This document shows, piece after piece, positions 26,301 through 34,660 of a stretch of 64,000 nt of DNA. Source of the DNA: JAWKNZ01 sp041391425. Its GTDB lineage: Bacteria; Bdellovibrionota_B; Oligoflexia; Oligoflexales; JAWKNZ01. Location: the NCBI GenBank assembly GCA_041391425.1, contig JAWKNZ010000008.1, forward strand, positions 124,001 through 188,000, written 5' to 3'. The translations under genes were made by a program, and so were the position numbers. How positions within the stretch are numbered: the first letter of the stretch is position 1; every line of letters begins with the position of its first letter. The notes beneath the pieces are model-generated. The model ran no database searches. It had not been told where the DNA came from and worked only from the letters and a program-made list of their open reading frames with translations.

Positions 26301-28820
26301 TTTATAGTTCCGAATCGCTTGGCCATATTTTCTCTGCCTCACTAAAATATCTGATATCTTTTCAGCTATATAAGCGATTTTATAGTCATCTGCCAACTTG
26401 CCTTTCCATTTATTTATCTGTTGTAAAGATGCCTCATAATACCTCTCTGAGGACTGCAATGAACCAGATCGTTCTGTAGCTTCTGCGGCTTCTAAAGTAT
26501 ATATAAGACATTTTTCAGCAATTTTTATATCATCATTATCGATGACTCCCTTGGAAAAATGATGAGCTAATGCATAAATAGTTTTTACGTCAGATCCAGT
26601 AATTAACGATTCCAACTTTAACGCAAATAATCGATGTAATTTGCATTTTCTGCTAAATTCAATGGTGTCGTAAATTTCATCACGCGCCTTTCTATGAGTA
26701 AACTGATAATATTTCCCCAATTCTCTAAAGCCAACTTCACTAGAAATTTCAACAATAATTCCATCTTCAAGAGCCTCTTGTAAAACCCTCATGACAGACA
26801 GACTTTCTGTTAATCCATTAATAAGAAGAGATTCAAAATAGAAACTCATTCCACTTACAGCAGCAATCTCCAATACAATGCGCTTATATTCTCGATATTG
26901 CCCAATTCTATCTAACACCAGATCGATAGTTGAAAGACGCACTGGATAATTTTTTATATCATGGGTATTAAAGCCCCAATCTAATCTATTCTGCAAAGGA
27001 TAAATAAAATCATTTTCAACAAGGACGCGCATTAATTCCACCAAATAACGTGGATTTCCTTTCGATTGCTTCATTAAATAAGAAGCTAAATCATCACTAA
27101 TAGATTGAGGTGAAGACAAAATATTTCCAGAGATTTTTCTAACTGATAGAGCTTCCAAATTTTCTAAATCAAGCACTTGATATCGTCGTCTCAATTTGCG
27201 AAATTTATCGAGAAAATTAAAAAATTCAAGATTTCTTTCAGCATAATGGGGATTATAGCTTATAACAAGATAAAATCGCTGTGAGTTATTATTACTAAAA
27301 AATCGGTCGATCAATTTAATACTTTTTTCGTCCGCCCAGTGCAAGTCATCCAAAATAAAAACAACAGCTTGATCATCTGTAACTAAACATCGAGTAAAAT
27401 CAGAAAATGCCTTTGTAAAAGCATTAAAATCAGAACCATTTACATCTAAAGCCCCTTCCGGTCTAGGTATATCGCTAATAAAAGGTTGCAATCCTGGCAC
27501 AACAGATTCAACTAAATGCGCAGAAGCTCCCAAAGTAGATTTAAATTTCTGCTTAAGTTCGCTTGCTTCGAGTGGCTGCCCCTTCAAAACCTTTAAAAGA
27601 TATTCATTAAAGGCATTTGCAAGAGCATTAAAAGGCAAAGTACTCTCATGTGGTGAAAAACTTCCACTTACAAATCTTATCTGTCTAGATTTAAAATAAT
27701 TTCTTAGCTCTGATAATAATCTCGTCTTTCCAACTCCAGACCCCCCTTTAATAACAGAGATTCGACTACGAGCACTTTTGGTAGCGATATCAACATATGA
27801 GTCAATCAGAGATTTCATCATACCATCTCGCCCGACCATTTCTAATTTTGCAGAAACAGCTTGATACCTATCATTCAAAGCTAATGAGAAATCGACGCTC
27901 GAATTCCTTTGGTCAGAATAAATTCGCCGAGCCTTAAGTAAGTCCAAGTAAACACTATAAGCAGTTTGATATCGATTTTCAGGGTGTTTTTCTAGAAGCT
28001 TAGAAACAATATCAGCGACAATATCAGGTACATTTTTATTTATTTCTCTTATTTTCACCGGTTCATCAAACGCATGTTTTTCTGCAAGTTCACTACGATC
28101 TTTTCCATGAAATGGTGTACTCCCGGTTAAAACTTCATATAACATGCAACCTAAAGAATACAAGTCTATCCGGTGATCAATAGTCGCTTTTAAGTGCTGT
28201 GTTAACTCTGGTGCCATATACAAAGGAGTTCCAGCAATGTCTTCTCCAGCCTTGTCTTTTCCGGTAAAATGCATAGCTTCACCGAATTTAGCAACACCAA
28301 AGTCCAATAATTTCACAGCAAACTTTTCTTTAATAAGATCAGACTGAGAAACGACTATATTCTGAGGTTTTATATCTCTATGAATGATATCCTTTCCATG
28401 TGTATAATCTAGCGCAGAGGCGATTTGCAGACCAACCTCGAAAAAGAAATCCAAATCATGCCTATTTTGCTGACTAATTACCTCCTTCAAATTTAAACCA
28501 TTTACAATTTCCATTACTATATAATAGCCATTCCCAAACTCAATTTCTTCTTGCTCAGATAAAATACCAAGTTCATGAAAAGCTACAATACCGGGATGAT
28601 GCAATTGACTCATAAGAGATGCTTCTTTCTGAAACCTCTGCAAATCTTCGGAATGAAGTTTTCCCCCATGATAAATTATCTTGATAGCAACATTATGAGA
28701 AGGATCATCATATGGAATGGCAGAAAATACCGCACCCATTGCGCCTTGACCTATTGTTCCTGTGATACAATAGCGCTCCGCAATACTTTTGCCTATTTTG
28801 GATTCCAGCTCTTCTGCCAT
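23310..28820 (-). CDS. Giant Ser/Thr protein kinase with AAA-type ATPase, repeat and GAF-like regions
   Basis: 1836 residues. An N-terminal Hanks-type kinase (about 17-300) has the glycine loop GQGAMGAVFS, VAIK (Lys47), HRDIKPQN (Asp149) and DFG (Asp173), so it should be active. An AAA-ATPase module follows, with Walker A GGSGVGKT (359-366) and Walker B VVFILDDLHWAD (about 486-497), as in LuxR-type and PknK-like regulators. The long middle (about 700-1330) is helical and TPR-like. About 1370-1600 shows a split GAF-type sensor, and the last 230 residues are unrecognised. No histidine-kinase module is present, unlike many kinases with this layout. It is probably a cytoplasmic sensor that couples a ligand to phosphorylation. 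It is transcribed alone; targets are unknown. ATG 28820 starts immediately before the kinase domain. Confidence 0.88.
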   Translation of the reverse strand: MAEELESKIGKSIAERYCITGTIGQGAMGAVFSAIPYDDPSHNVAIKIIYHGGKLHSEDLQRFQKEASLMSQLHHPGIVAFHELGILSEQEEIEFGNGYYIVMEIVNGLNLKEVISQQNRHDLDFFFEVGLQIASALDYTHGKDIIHRDIKPQNIVVSQSDLIKEKFAVKLLDFGVAKFGEAMHFTGKDKAGEDIAGTPLYMAPELTQHLKATIDHRIDLYSLGCMLYEVLTGSTPFHGKDRSELAEKHAFDEPVKIREINKNVPDIVADIVSKLLEKHPENRYQTAYSVYLDLLKARRIYSDQRNSSVDFSLALNDRYQAVSAKLEMVGRDGMMKSLIDSYVDIATKSARSRISVIKGGSGVGKTRLLSELRNYFKSRQIRFVSGSFSPHESTLPFNALANAFNEYLLKVLKGQPLEASELKQKFKSTLGASAHLVESVVPGLQPFISDIPRPEGALDVNGSDFNAFTKAFSDFTRCLVTDDQAVVFILDDLHWADEKSIKLIDRFFSNNNSQRFYLVISYNPHYAERNLEFFNFLDKFRKLRRRYQVLDLENLEALSVRKISGNILSSPQSISDDLASYLMKQSKGNPRYLVELMRVLVENDFIYPLQNRLDWGFNTHDIKNYPVRLSTIDLVLDRIGQYREYKRIVLEIAAVSGMSFYFESLLINGLTESLSVMRVLQEALEDGIIVEISSEVGFRELGKYYQFTHRKARDEIYDTIEFSRKCKLHRLFALKLESLITGSDVKTIYALAHHFSKGVIDNDDIKIAEKCLIYTLEAAEATERSGSLQSSERYYEASLQQINKWKGKLADDYKIAYIAEKISDILVRQRKYGQAIRNYKNILKMDLDLDLKIPIVCKIVRFQIFGGIISDSIKLIYEYLRAAKLTIPNKNWKQVLRLFLSISADILLMPFSLSRSKFILKKAEKAMRDKSYQMVKLKTSTDLYHLAQNAYLHDDPLLSMLFHMLSFDDGCKGRSSTLTSGYTVLDRATIIAEFGFRLFAKKMFRWLDDFAKRLKSNDLLALIAFRRGMHIEYVEGGLKKVELSVNEARYRIGFGEDRQLLGDINLYYAYAALMKCNVSDLIHYSDRTLRLSSTRNRLSTKSMVFLLFAYLLKDERDSIVSKSEMYLARRHRSSGRMDDLFVNIIYVLLNFSKGDLKRTRQHYLKAVLQYCQGKWNEYLLPFEDDFLGVFFLSFPLFFEKEHARFLMRISELKALFQRIDKRVSKLIKARNPEIYLMLKGRIYEILDKPRAVRYYQSSIDSARKSGNVFTYIMCNFWLGILEADQGKETEKKSRLPEVLNLTRKYELKSLSMYLERSLEKRCISYKKREHSIVAENLASRFNFFPTTLALEHLEFVGEACGSKTDLVDDMRESISLFVRHYGGRKSFSVLADADGSSVEVIFESEESNINEIASKAILPYMHITSTLFLPSSDLPWNRGDGGISLVSLDKKSIAIKNEEDIVDETAVAYISDAQLDTTAVVYNQDDPSSHEEQSMAQTHISAETDLLRDINDVESEEKDARIQLSMTALIPLRTDKGNIGLLVVEDIGEIYYRHSTQCKYEIDMFGAQLAQLVYRKLPNYWKNVLSGSPLTLKKPVRYKSGTVYLESVDWLRLWQQGSLRRERESTWYFGSSIDDGTYLLVFCLIHGLRVVREKLSRTIWYHISTLSALSSSYGDKKITIEDIRNDLATLVRDYSDSSKLENISIVSSIFTKKDEKVVTGHFGPIRPVVVGEENKVLPLNEVIINFSHNAELRYWQVSGSLKGKVPYVVSFDTSRLAENFSDEVKRSLRMSLSEASLPKEYHMALEKNLGSESLPRCYVGAVVRDEAELTLLDQAQ

Positions 28821-29051
28821 AGATTTACCTTGATAAGGTTACAACCACCCTTAAAAATATCGGCAATAATTGAGCTTTACTAAATCACATTACAATCAAT
28901 GCAAACAGCATCAGATAGATCAATCATTACAAAAAATCATAATTAATCTAATTTAATCCAGTTATTTTGATAACAAAAGAATAATAATATATTAAAAGGC
29001 CAGTTCTTTTATTTTATCAACCATTGTAAAAATGAAGATTAAAAACAAGTC

Positions 29052-30758
29052 CTATGCTAGTTTATGATATAGTAATAATTTTACTTCCGACCAATCTAAT
29101 GGTTCTTTACTCAAAATACCATCAAATATATTATTTTCTATATCACGACCAATTTCTGAAGATAAAAATATGGGAATTCCATCAAAACGCCTATCATTTC
29201 TAAGCTGAACCGCAAGCAGCTCTCCAGTATATCGAGAATTATTTTTAAAATAATAATCAGTGATAACACAAAGAATATCTGACGAGATGATCTTTTTTTC
29301 ATTTACATCTTTCAAAAAACTTTCGGGAGATAAATAAAATTTCAAGCTATTATCAGAAAGTTTCCGTTGCCACTCTTCAAAGAAAAAAATGGAGTCATCT
29401 ATAAAAACTATAAATTTACCTTCTAACAAACGTTCATTTAAAGAAAACTCAGATCCATAAAATTCTTCATCAGCATCCATTGAATTCGTTTTATTATAAA
29501 GTGAGTCCAAAGAGAAAATACGTGGATAAACAACCTCATTCTTCACAGCTTTAATTTCAAAGAAAAACTCCGTGCCATTATTCTTTGATGAGGTAAACCA
29601 AATTTTTCCTCCATGCTCCGAAACAATTTTTTTTGCGATTGCCAACCCCAAACCAATCCCATTTGGCTTGTCACTATAAAAGCTATCAAAAATCATATGT
29701 TTCTTTTCATCTAAAATAAATCCATGTGAATTACCAATACAAAAGACAACATAGAAATTACCACGCCTTTCCTCTTCATAAGTTTGAATCCAAAAACTCC
29801 CTTCACCTCGAGAGGCCTCAATAGCATTGGCAATCAAGTTAACAATGACTCGTTGAAGCTGATTTGATGAAGCAAATATTTTTCTTTTATGCTTCAGATC
29901 AACCTTAAAATCTAAATCTTTCTGTAAAATTCCACTCTCTAAAACCTCATATAATGCACTTTCAATAATATCATCTATGCTACTACTATCAAAAAGCTCA
30001 TGGCTTTGGCTCACATTGTAATTTAATATTTCTGAAACTAAATTTTCCGCACTTATTCTAACCTTCTCAAATTCTAACATTCCTCGACTTAACTGCTTTT
30101 TAAAAGTTTCATCAGTACAGGCTTCAAGTGCATTATTGATCACATAATGACACACCATAAATGGCTTACGAATATCATGTGCAACCATCTGGACAATTTT
30201 CAATATACCAGCTTCTTTTTGTAAACTCGTAACCTTATCTAAAAGCGGTAAAAATAGCCATCTGTATTGGAAAACAACAACTGAGGTATAACCTATTAAT
30301 AGAAAAAAAAGGAGGTATGATATATGCAGTAGATACTTTAAGGTTACAGCACTACTAAAAACATCTTTCCAATAGATATTCAATGAATATCGAGCCCCTT
30401 CATGATCAAATATTAAAAATTGATCAACATCATCAGAATCTATTAATTCCGTATTTTCTGAAACTCTATTTTTACGAATATCAATGATAGCATTATTACC
30501 GACAAAAGACTGAGATTGCTCTAACAGATATGACTGCATTTCTTTAATAGATGAACTAGTGAACGGATTCATAAACGTCATTCTCTGATTGTATGCAACA
30601 AAGCTATCAATCCCATTTAATACTGTTGATCGATGGATACTTTGAAAATAACTTACGGAATATATAGACAAGACAGCCCAGAAGAACAAAGACAATAAAA
30701 AAATATACGTAGTGATTTTTGTAAAAAAATGGGAAAAATTTTTATTCACACACACCAA
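29052..30758 (-). CDS. Membrane hybrid sensor histidine kinase
   Basis: TM1 (about 14-34), a small periplasmic sensor (about 35-140) and TM2 (about 142-165) are followed by a kinase core: H-box AHDIRKPF (His194), N-box NLIANAIEA, G-box GIGLGLAIAKKI. The C-terminal 115 residues form a receiver domain (VFIDDS with the acidic pair, ITDYYF with the phosphoacceptor Asp, FLSSE, ILSKEP with the Lys), so this is a hybrid kinase. There is no HAMP domain that I can recognise; TM2 leads almost directly to the helical dimerisation region. The start is uncertain: the frame opens with TTG 30758, and GTG 30755 and 30749 also fit. It is divergent from the NtrC-type regulator at 30991, the obvious partner. 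Confidence 0.88.
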   Translation of the reverse strand: MVCVNKNFSHFFTKITTYIFLLSLFFWAVLSIYSVSYFQSIHRSTVLNGIDSFVAYNQRMTFMNPFTSSSIKEMQSYLLEQSQSFVGNNAIIDIRKNRVSENTELIDSDDVDQFLIFDHEGARYSLNIYWKDVFSSAVTLKYLLHISYLLFFLLIGYTSVVVFQYRWLFLPLLDKVTSLQKEAGILKIVQMVAHDIRKPFMVCHYVINNALEACTDETFKKQLSRGMLEFEKVRISAENLVSEILNYNVSQSHELFDSSSIDDIIESALYEVLESGILQKDLDFKVDLKHKRKIFASSNQLQRVIVNLIANAIEASRGEGSFWIQTYEEERRGNFYVVFCIGNSHGFILDEKKHMIFDSFYSDKPNGIGLGLAIAKKIVSEHGGKIWFTSSKNNGTEFFFEIKAVKNEVVYPRIFSLDSLYNKTNSMDADEEFYGSEFSLNERLLEGKFIVFIDDSIFFFEEWQRKLSDNSLKFYLSPESFLKDVNEKKIISSDILCVITDYYFKNNSRYTGELLAVQLRNDRRFDGIPIFLSSEIGRDIENNIFDGILSKEPLDWSEVKLLLYHKLA

Positions 30759-30990
30759 CTATTTAGAAGACATTACAAAAATATATGATAAGTAAAAAAT
30801 AAAATACATTTCTATTATAAGTATAAAACTCTAGAAAAAATTTTAATCTCTTACTTCCAGATAAATTTTTCCCTGTATTAATTGGCATGAAAAGAAAAAT
30901 ATATCCGGCAAGATTCACCTAAGGCAAGAAAAGAATCAAATTGGTATAATCATTTATAATAATTCGACATTAACCAATAACAAAGCAATT

Positions 30991-32466
30991 ATGAAAAATA
31001 TAATAAAAGTTTTACATTTTGATGATGAAGTTTATGAAATCGAAAAATTGAGAAGTTCACTTAAGAATCAAGATCTTGGATATTCATTTGAAATCGATTC
31101 TTGTTGCAACGAAGCCGATATAAACAATTTAATTCACCACCCATCCCCAGACATAGCCATATTAGATATCCATACCAAGACTAACCATATAGCAGGCTTA
31201 AATATTATAAATACAATTAAGTCTTACTTCCCAGACTGTATTATTATTATGCGATCCAACTTAGATAATGCAAAAATTATATTAGATAGCTTCGCAGCAG
31301 GAGCCGATGATTTTATTTCTAAAAATTCTGATAATTGCGAGTTATGTTTAAGGGTTATTAACTCATACGAACTCTGCAAAATTAAAAAAGGCATACCTAC
31401 TAAATCAGCCTCAAGAAATCAGCCTGATCAAAAAATAATTGGCAGTACTATGAAAAAAGTGGATCTTAGAATTCCAAGAATAATGCAATCAGCGATAACA
31501 TCCATTTTTATATCTGGCGAGTCTGGATGTGGTAAAGAAGTTGTAGCTTCGCTATTTAAAAAAAACATGATAGAAAACACTCCATTTATCTCAGTAAATT
31601 GTGGCGCTATAGCTCCAACTTTACTTGAGTCTGAACTATTTGGGCATGTAAAAGGAGCATTTACAGGTGCCATATATGATCGTGTCGGGATAATCGAATC
31701 AGCGAATAATGGTTGGGTATTTTTAGACGAGGTCGCATGCCTCAGTTTAAACGCACAAGTAGCACTCTTAAGAATATTAGAGAACAGTGAATTAATAAGA
31801 GTCGGATCAAGCACTCCTAGAAATATAAATGTCCGCTTTCTGTCTGCAACAAATGAAAATATCGAAAGCCTAATAGGATCAGGAAAATTTCGCAAAGATT
31901 TATGGCAACGATTAAACGAAGCAAGAATTAACCTACCGCCATTATCAGATAGGAAAGATGAGATTCCAGAATTTATTGATTTTTTTGCTACTGTAATGAA
32001 AGGTGGGCCATATATAGTTCTAAAACCAACCTTAGAAATATTAAGCACTTATAACTGGCAAGAAGGTAACGTACGCGAATTAAGAAACTGCTTAAGAGCG
32101 ATGACCGAATATCAAATGGACAAACAACTCCCACCTGCGGCTATACCAAAAGAAATTCTAAAAAAAATTGAGATCCAAAGCAAAAAGGAGCCTTTCGATA
32201 GCATAGAGTCAAATATTGACACACACTTATCAATACAAATTGATACAAAAAGTCCACCAAGCCTAGCAGAGCTTTCTGATCTATTACTCATTGAAGTTTT
32301 ATATCTAATAATCAAAAATGATCAGACGACTTCAATGAGAAAACTCAGCTCATTACTAAACATTTCTAGAACAACATTAAGAAATAGAATTAAAAGTATT
32401 CTTGATAAAAATCAGATTGAAAATAATAAAATTGATGTGATGAAACAGCTATTCAAATTGGTGTAA
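30991..32466 (+). CDS. NtrC-family sigma-54-dependent response regulator
   Basis: An N-terminal receiver (about 1-125) has an acidic pair (HFDDE), phosphoacceptor Asp59 (AILDI) and Lys111. The loop after Asp59 is unusual, with HTKTNHIAG instead of the common MPGMDG. The AAA+ domain (about 145-370) has Walker A GESGCGKE (176-183), the sigma-54 contact loop GAFTGA (222-227) and Walker B WVFLDEVA, so it should activate RpoN-dependent promoters. A C-terminal Fis-type helix-turn-helix follows (MRKLSSLLNISRTTLRNRI). 232 bases separate its start from the divergent hybrid histidine kinase, the likely phosphodonor. Its 3' end overlaps the convergent gene by 18 bases. Confidence 0.92.
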   Translation: MKNIIKVLHFDDEVYEIEKLRSSLKNQDLGYSFEIDSCCNEADINNLIHHPSPDIAILDIHTKTNHIAGLNIINTIKSYFPDCIIIMRSNLDNAKIILDSFAAGADDFISKNSDNCELCLRVINSYELCKIKKGIPTKSASRNQPDQKIIGSTMKKVDLRIPRIMQSAITSIFISGESGCGKEVVASLFKKNMIENTPFISVNCGAIAPTLLESELFGHVKGAFTGAIYDRVGIIESANNGWVFLDEVACLSLNAQVALLRILENSELIRVGSSTPRNINVRFLSATNENIESLIGSGKFRKDLWQRLNEARINLPPLSDRKDEIPEFIDFFATVMKGGPYIVLKPTLEILSTYNWQEGNVRELRNCLRAMTEYQMDKQLPPAAIPKEILKKIEIQSKKEPFDSIESNIDTHLSIQIDTKSPPSLAELSDLLLIEVLYLIIKNDQTTSMRKLSSLLNISRTTLRNRIKSILDKNQIENNKIDVMKQLFKLV

Positions 32467-32763
32467 TCCGCTTTTAAAACCTAAATAAAACTGAATCTCA
32501 TCAAAATAAAAAACACCCTGAAGATCAATTCTAGATTTTAAAATGGCTATCTTCTCCTCTAACTCTTTTTTCAAAAGCAAAATAGATAGATCATCTGTGC
32601 CAAACGGCTCTGTAACTAAACCATTTAAGTCATTCATTGTCGATGAAAGGTCTTCTAATTGCTTAACAGCAATACCCAGCCTAATAGCCCTTAACTCCTC
32701 TAAGTCCTTAACTGTTTCTTCGTCAAGATCTTGTTCAACAATTATAACTGGAGTAGGATGCAT
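32449..32763 (-). CDS. Hypothetical acidic protein
   Basis: 104 residues, no family recognised. The N-terminal part is acidic and helical (DLDEETVKDLEELRAIRLG, about 12-30), the middle may form a short coiled coil (KQLEDLSS, and KKELEEKIAILKSRI), and there is no signal peptide or membrane segment. I chose ATG 32763; the frame is open to a TTG at 32805, but GGA lies at a usable distance before 32763. It is convergent with the NtrC-type regulator and shares 18 bases of its 3' end, so the two transcripts are antisense at their ends. Function unknown. Confidence 0.55.
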   Translation of the reverse strand: MHPTPVIIVEQDLDEETVKDLEELRAIRLGIAVKQLEDLSSTMNDLNGLVTEPFGTDDLSILLLKKELEEKIAILKSRIDLQGVFYFDEIQFYLGFKSGLHQFE

Positions 32764-32948
32764 AGATTTTTTCCAAATGATCGTGTCATATTCACTATAG
32801 AACAAACTAAGTCAGGCTATTTACGGGCAAGACCATAATAGCGCCCGCAATGATTAGTAGAAGCAACTAATATGCCAAAAAAAACGCCAACAATTATGGT
32901 GGTTAATGCAATTTATACTGTCAAATCAATAATCAAAATATGAGGATA

Positions 32949-33434
32949 CTACTGAGGTATAATATAGGAACCGGGAATCCAGACAAGGCTATCCTGATTT
33001 TGAATCTTCTTTTGAGACTTATTAACAGATAACCCATCTTTTACAATAAAGTTTTGAGGTTTTGGCATCGCATAATAGTGTATACGACCAGCAGCAACCG
33101 CCTTACTCAACTCAATAGACGTTCCATCAGGCACAAAACCAATAAAACTCCAACCTGTTAAAGGGGTATAATCATAAGCTGGAGCACCCCCACTCTCTCC
33201 GGTAGCCTTACCATTGAGCTTACTTGTTACTTTCCATTTTTGATCTTGATTCAGTGGTATTTGCACTGCCGGATTATCAGGCTTGATACTGCGTTTTGGT
33301 GGATAAAAAGAATTAGGAAATGTACTCCAATTCTTTTCTTTAGCATATACCTCCCCCACCTGAAGTGCTAATACAATGCACAACAGACTTCGTAAACGAT
33401 AAAAGAATAGTATTTTTAATAAAAATATTTTAAT
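32949..33434 (-). CDS. Secreted hypothetical protein, probable ATT start
   Basis: The mature part (KEKNWSTFPNSFYPPKRS onward, about 130 residues) has no recognised family. It contains a Gly-rich segment GKATGESGGAPAYDYTPLTG and looks like a small secreted beta protein. The frame has no ATG or GTG near the start. The only conventional start, TTG 33383, would leave a signal peptide of 14 residues with no positive charge. The frame runs on upstream to an ATT at 33434, which is preceded by AAGAGGG at five bases. Starting there gives a typical signal peptide: KIFLLK, an Arg-rich turn YRLR, then LLCIVLALQ and VYA at the cleavage site. ATT starts are rare but known (infC). It is divergent from kdsA. 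Confidence 0.65.
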   Translation of the reverse strand: MKIFLLKILFFYRLRSLLCIVLALQVGEVYAKEKNWSTFPNSFYPPKRSIKPDNPAVQIPLNQDQKWKVTSKLNGKATGESGGAPAYDYTPLTGWSFIGFVPDGTSIELSKAVAAGRIHYYAMPKPQNFIVKDGLSVNKSQKKIQNQDSLVWIPGSYIIPQ

Positions 33435-33550
33435 GTTTACCCTCTTTATCTATTTTAAAACGAAAGTATTTCCTCTATCGGAAGCTTATAAAAAGGGGAA
33501 ATAGGAAAAATCAACCTACAACAAACTGTTCTAAAATTAAGAGGGTACAC

Positions 33551-34402
33551 ATGTTAGGGCAACAATCGACAAATACGCCAATCGTGATCGCTGGCCCATG
33601 CATGGCTGAGTCACTCCCTATCTTAAAAGAAGCCTTGGAATTCTTACTCAAACTTTCGGATAAATTACAGTTTAATCTGGTATTTAAAGCCAGCTTTGAC
33701 AAAGCAAATAGAACATCAATACATAGCTACCGAGGACCGGGTCTCAATGAAACAATGGCTTGGTTTGCCGAACTGAAGACAGAATACAACTGCAACATCA
33801 TTACCGATGTCCATGAGACCCATGAAGTCGAAAAAATAAAAGACTACTGCGATGCTATCCAAATTCCTGCTTTTCTATGCCGACAGACAGACTTAGTAAC
33901 TGAGGCAGCGAAGACAGGAAAGTGGATTAACATAAAAAAAGGGCAATTCATGGCTCCATCAGCCATGAAGCATATAGTTGATAAAGCTGAAATGACATGC
34001 AAACAAAACAAACTACCACCTAAAATTTCACTAACCGAAAGAGGTGCCTGCTTTGGATACGGTGATTTGATAGTCGATATGCGCTCGTTAGCAATCATGG
34101 CAGAAAGTAAAGCTCCGATCTTTTTTGACATAACCCACAGCACACAAAAACCTCCACACGGAGATGGACGAGGCACTTCAGGAGCACTCAGAAAGTACGC
34201 TCCATTACTGGCTAGATCTGCTGCAGCAAGCGGCTATGTCTCAGGATTTTTTTTAGAGACCCACCCAAATCCTCAGATGGCAAAGAGCGATGCTGATGCA
34301 CAATTAAACTTCGAACAGGCAGAAAAGATACTCACTCAAATTCTACCTTTGATGAAAGAATGCAATGAATACGCCCAAGTAGACAATTACTTCATAGATT
34401 AG
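33551..34402 (+). CDS. kdsA: 3-deoxy-8-phosphooctulonate synthase
   Basis: Condenses arabinose-5-phosphate with phosphoenolpyruvate to KDO-8-phosphate, the first step towards the KDO of the lipopolysaccharide core. Family motifs are in order: AGPCMAES at the N-terminus, FKASFDKANRTS, YRGPGL, TDVHE, IQIPAFLCRQTDL, KKGQFMAP, TERGACFGYGDLIVDMR, and DITHSTQKP near the C-terminus. Length (283) is normal. ATG 33551 has GAGGGT just upstream. The gene is monocistronic, and its 3' end is followed 36 bases later by a palindromic MITE. Presence of the gene implies a KDO-containing LPS. Confidence 0.96.
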   Translation: MLGQQSTNTPIVIAGPCMAESLPILKEALEFLLKLSDKLQFNLVFKASFDKANRTSIHSYRGPGLNETMAWFAELKTEYNCNIITDVHETHEVEKIKDYCDAIQIPAFLCRQTDLVTEAAKTGKWINIKKGQFMAPSAMKHIVDKAEMTCKQNKLPPKISLTERGACFGYGDLIVDMRSLAIMAESKAPIFFDITHSTQKPPHGDGRGTSGALRKYAPLLARSAAASGYVSGFFLETHPNPQMAKSDADAQLNFEQAEKILTQILPLMKECNEYAQVDNYFID

Positions 34403-34438
34403 AATCACCATTTACCAAAAAACAGGAAAAGAGTACAT

Positions 34439-34545
34439 CTAGGGCGTGTTGACGTTTCATTTTCGTAGCGAGAGACAAATACTTGAAAGTCGCAGCTAGG
34501 AAGGGTTTGGCTCGTAGTAGGAAATGAAACGTCAACACGCCCTAG
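34439..34545. mobile_element. CTAG-flanked MITE, short form (107 bp)
   Basis: It begins CTAGGGCGTGTTGACGTTTC and ends with the exact reverse complement; the perfect terminal inverted repeat is 24 bp. It matches the longer element at 41181-41365 in opposite orientation but lacks 78 bases of its centre. No coding capacity. The outermost TA or CTAG on both sides is probably the target, as for TA-inserting IS630- or IS5-like transposases (inference). Confidence 0.88.
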
Positions 34546-34660
34546 TACAGAGTGACAAATGCCTTTAGAAGGCATTACACAGTAATAACAGACTTTGCTC
34601 ACTTTAACTGCTCTTTAAAATTTTTCGAAGTTAGAATCAAGAAAGCAAGTTCAGTAAGCG

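Noticed and set aside
30882..30900. Sigma-54 promoter (TTGGCATG) upstream of the NtrC-type regulator
   Set aside because: The -24-like half is present but there is no GC/TTGC at the -12 position; the following bases are A-rich.
31428..32048. 206-codon minus-strand frame
   Set aside because: It is a shadow of the AAA+ domain of the sigma-54 regulator on the other strand.
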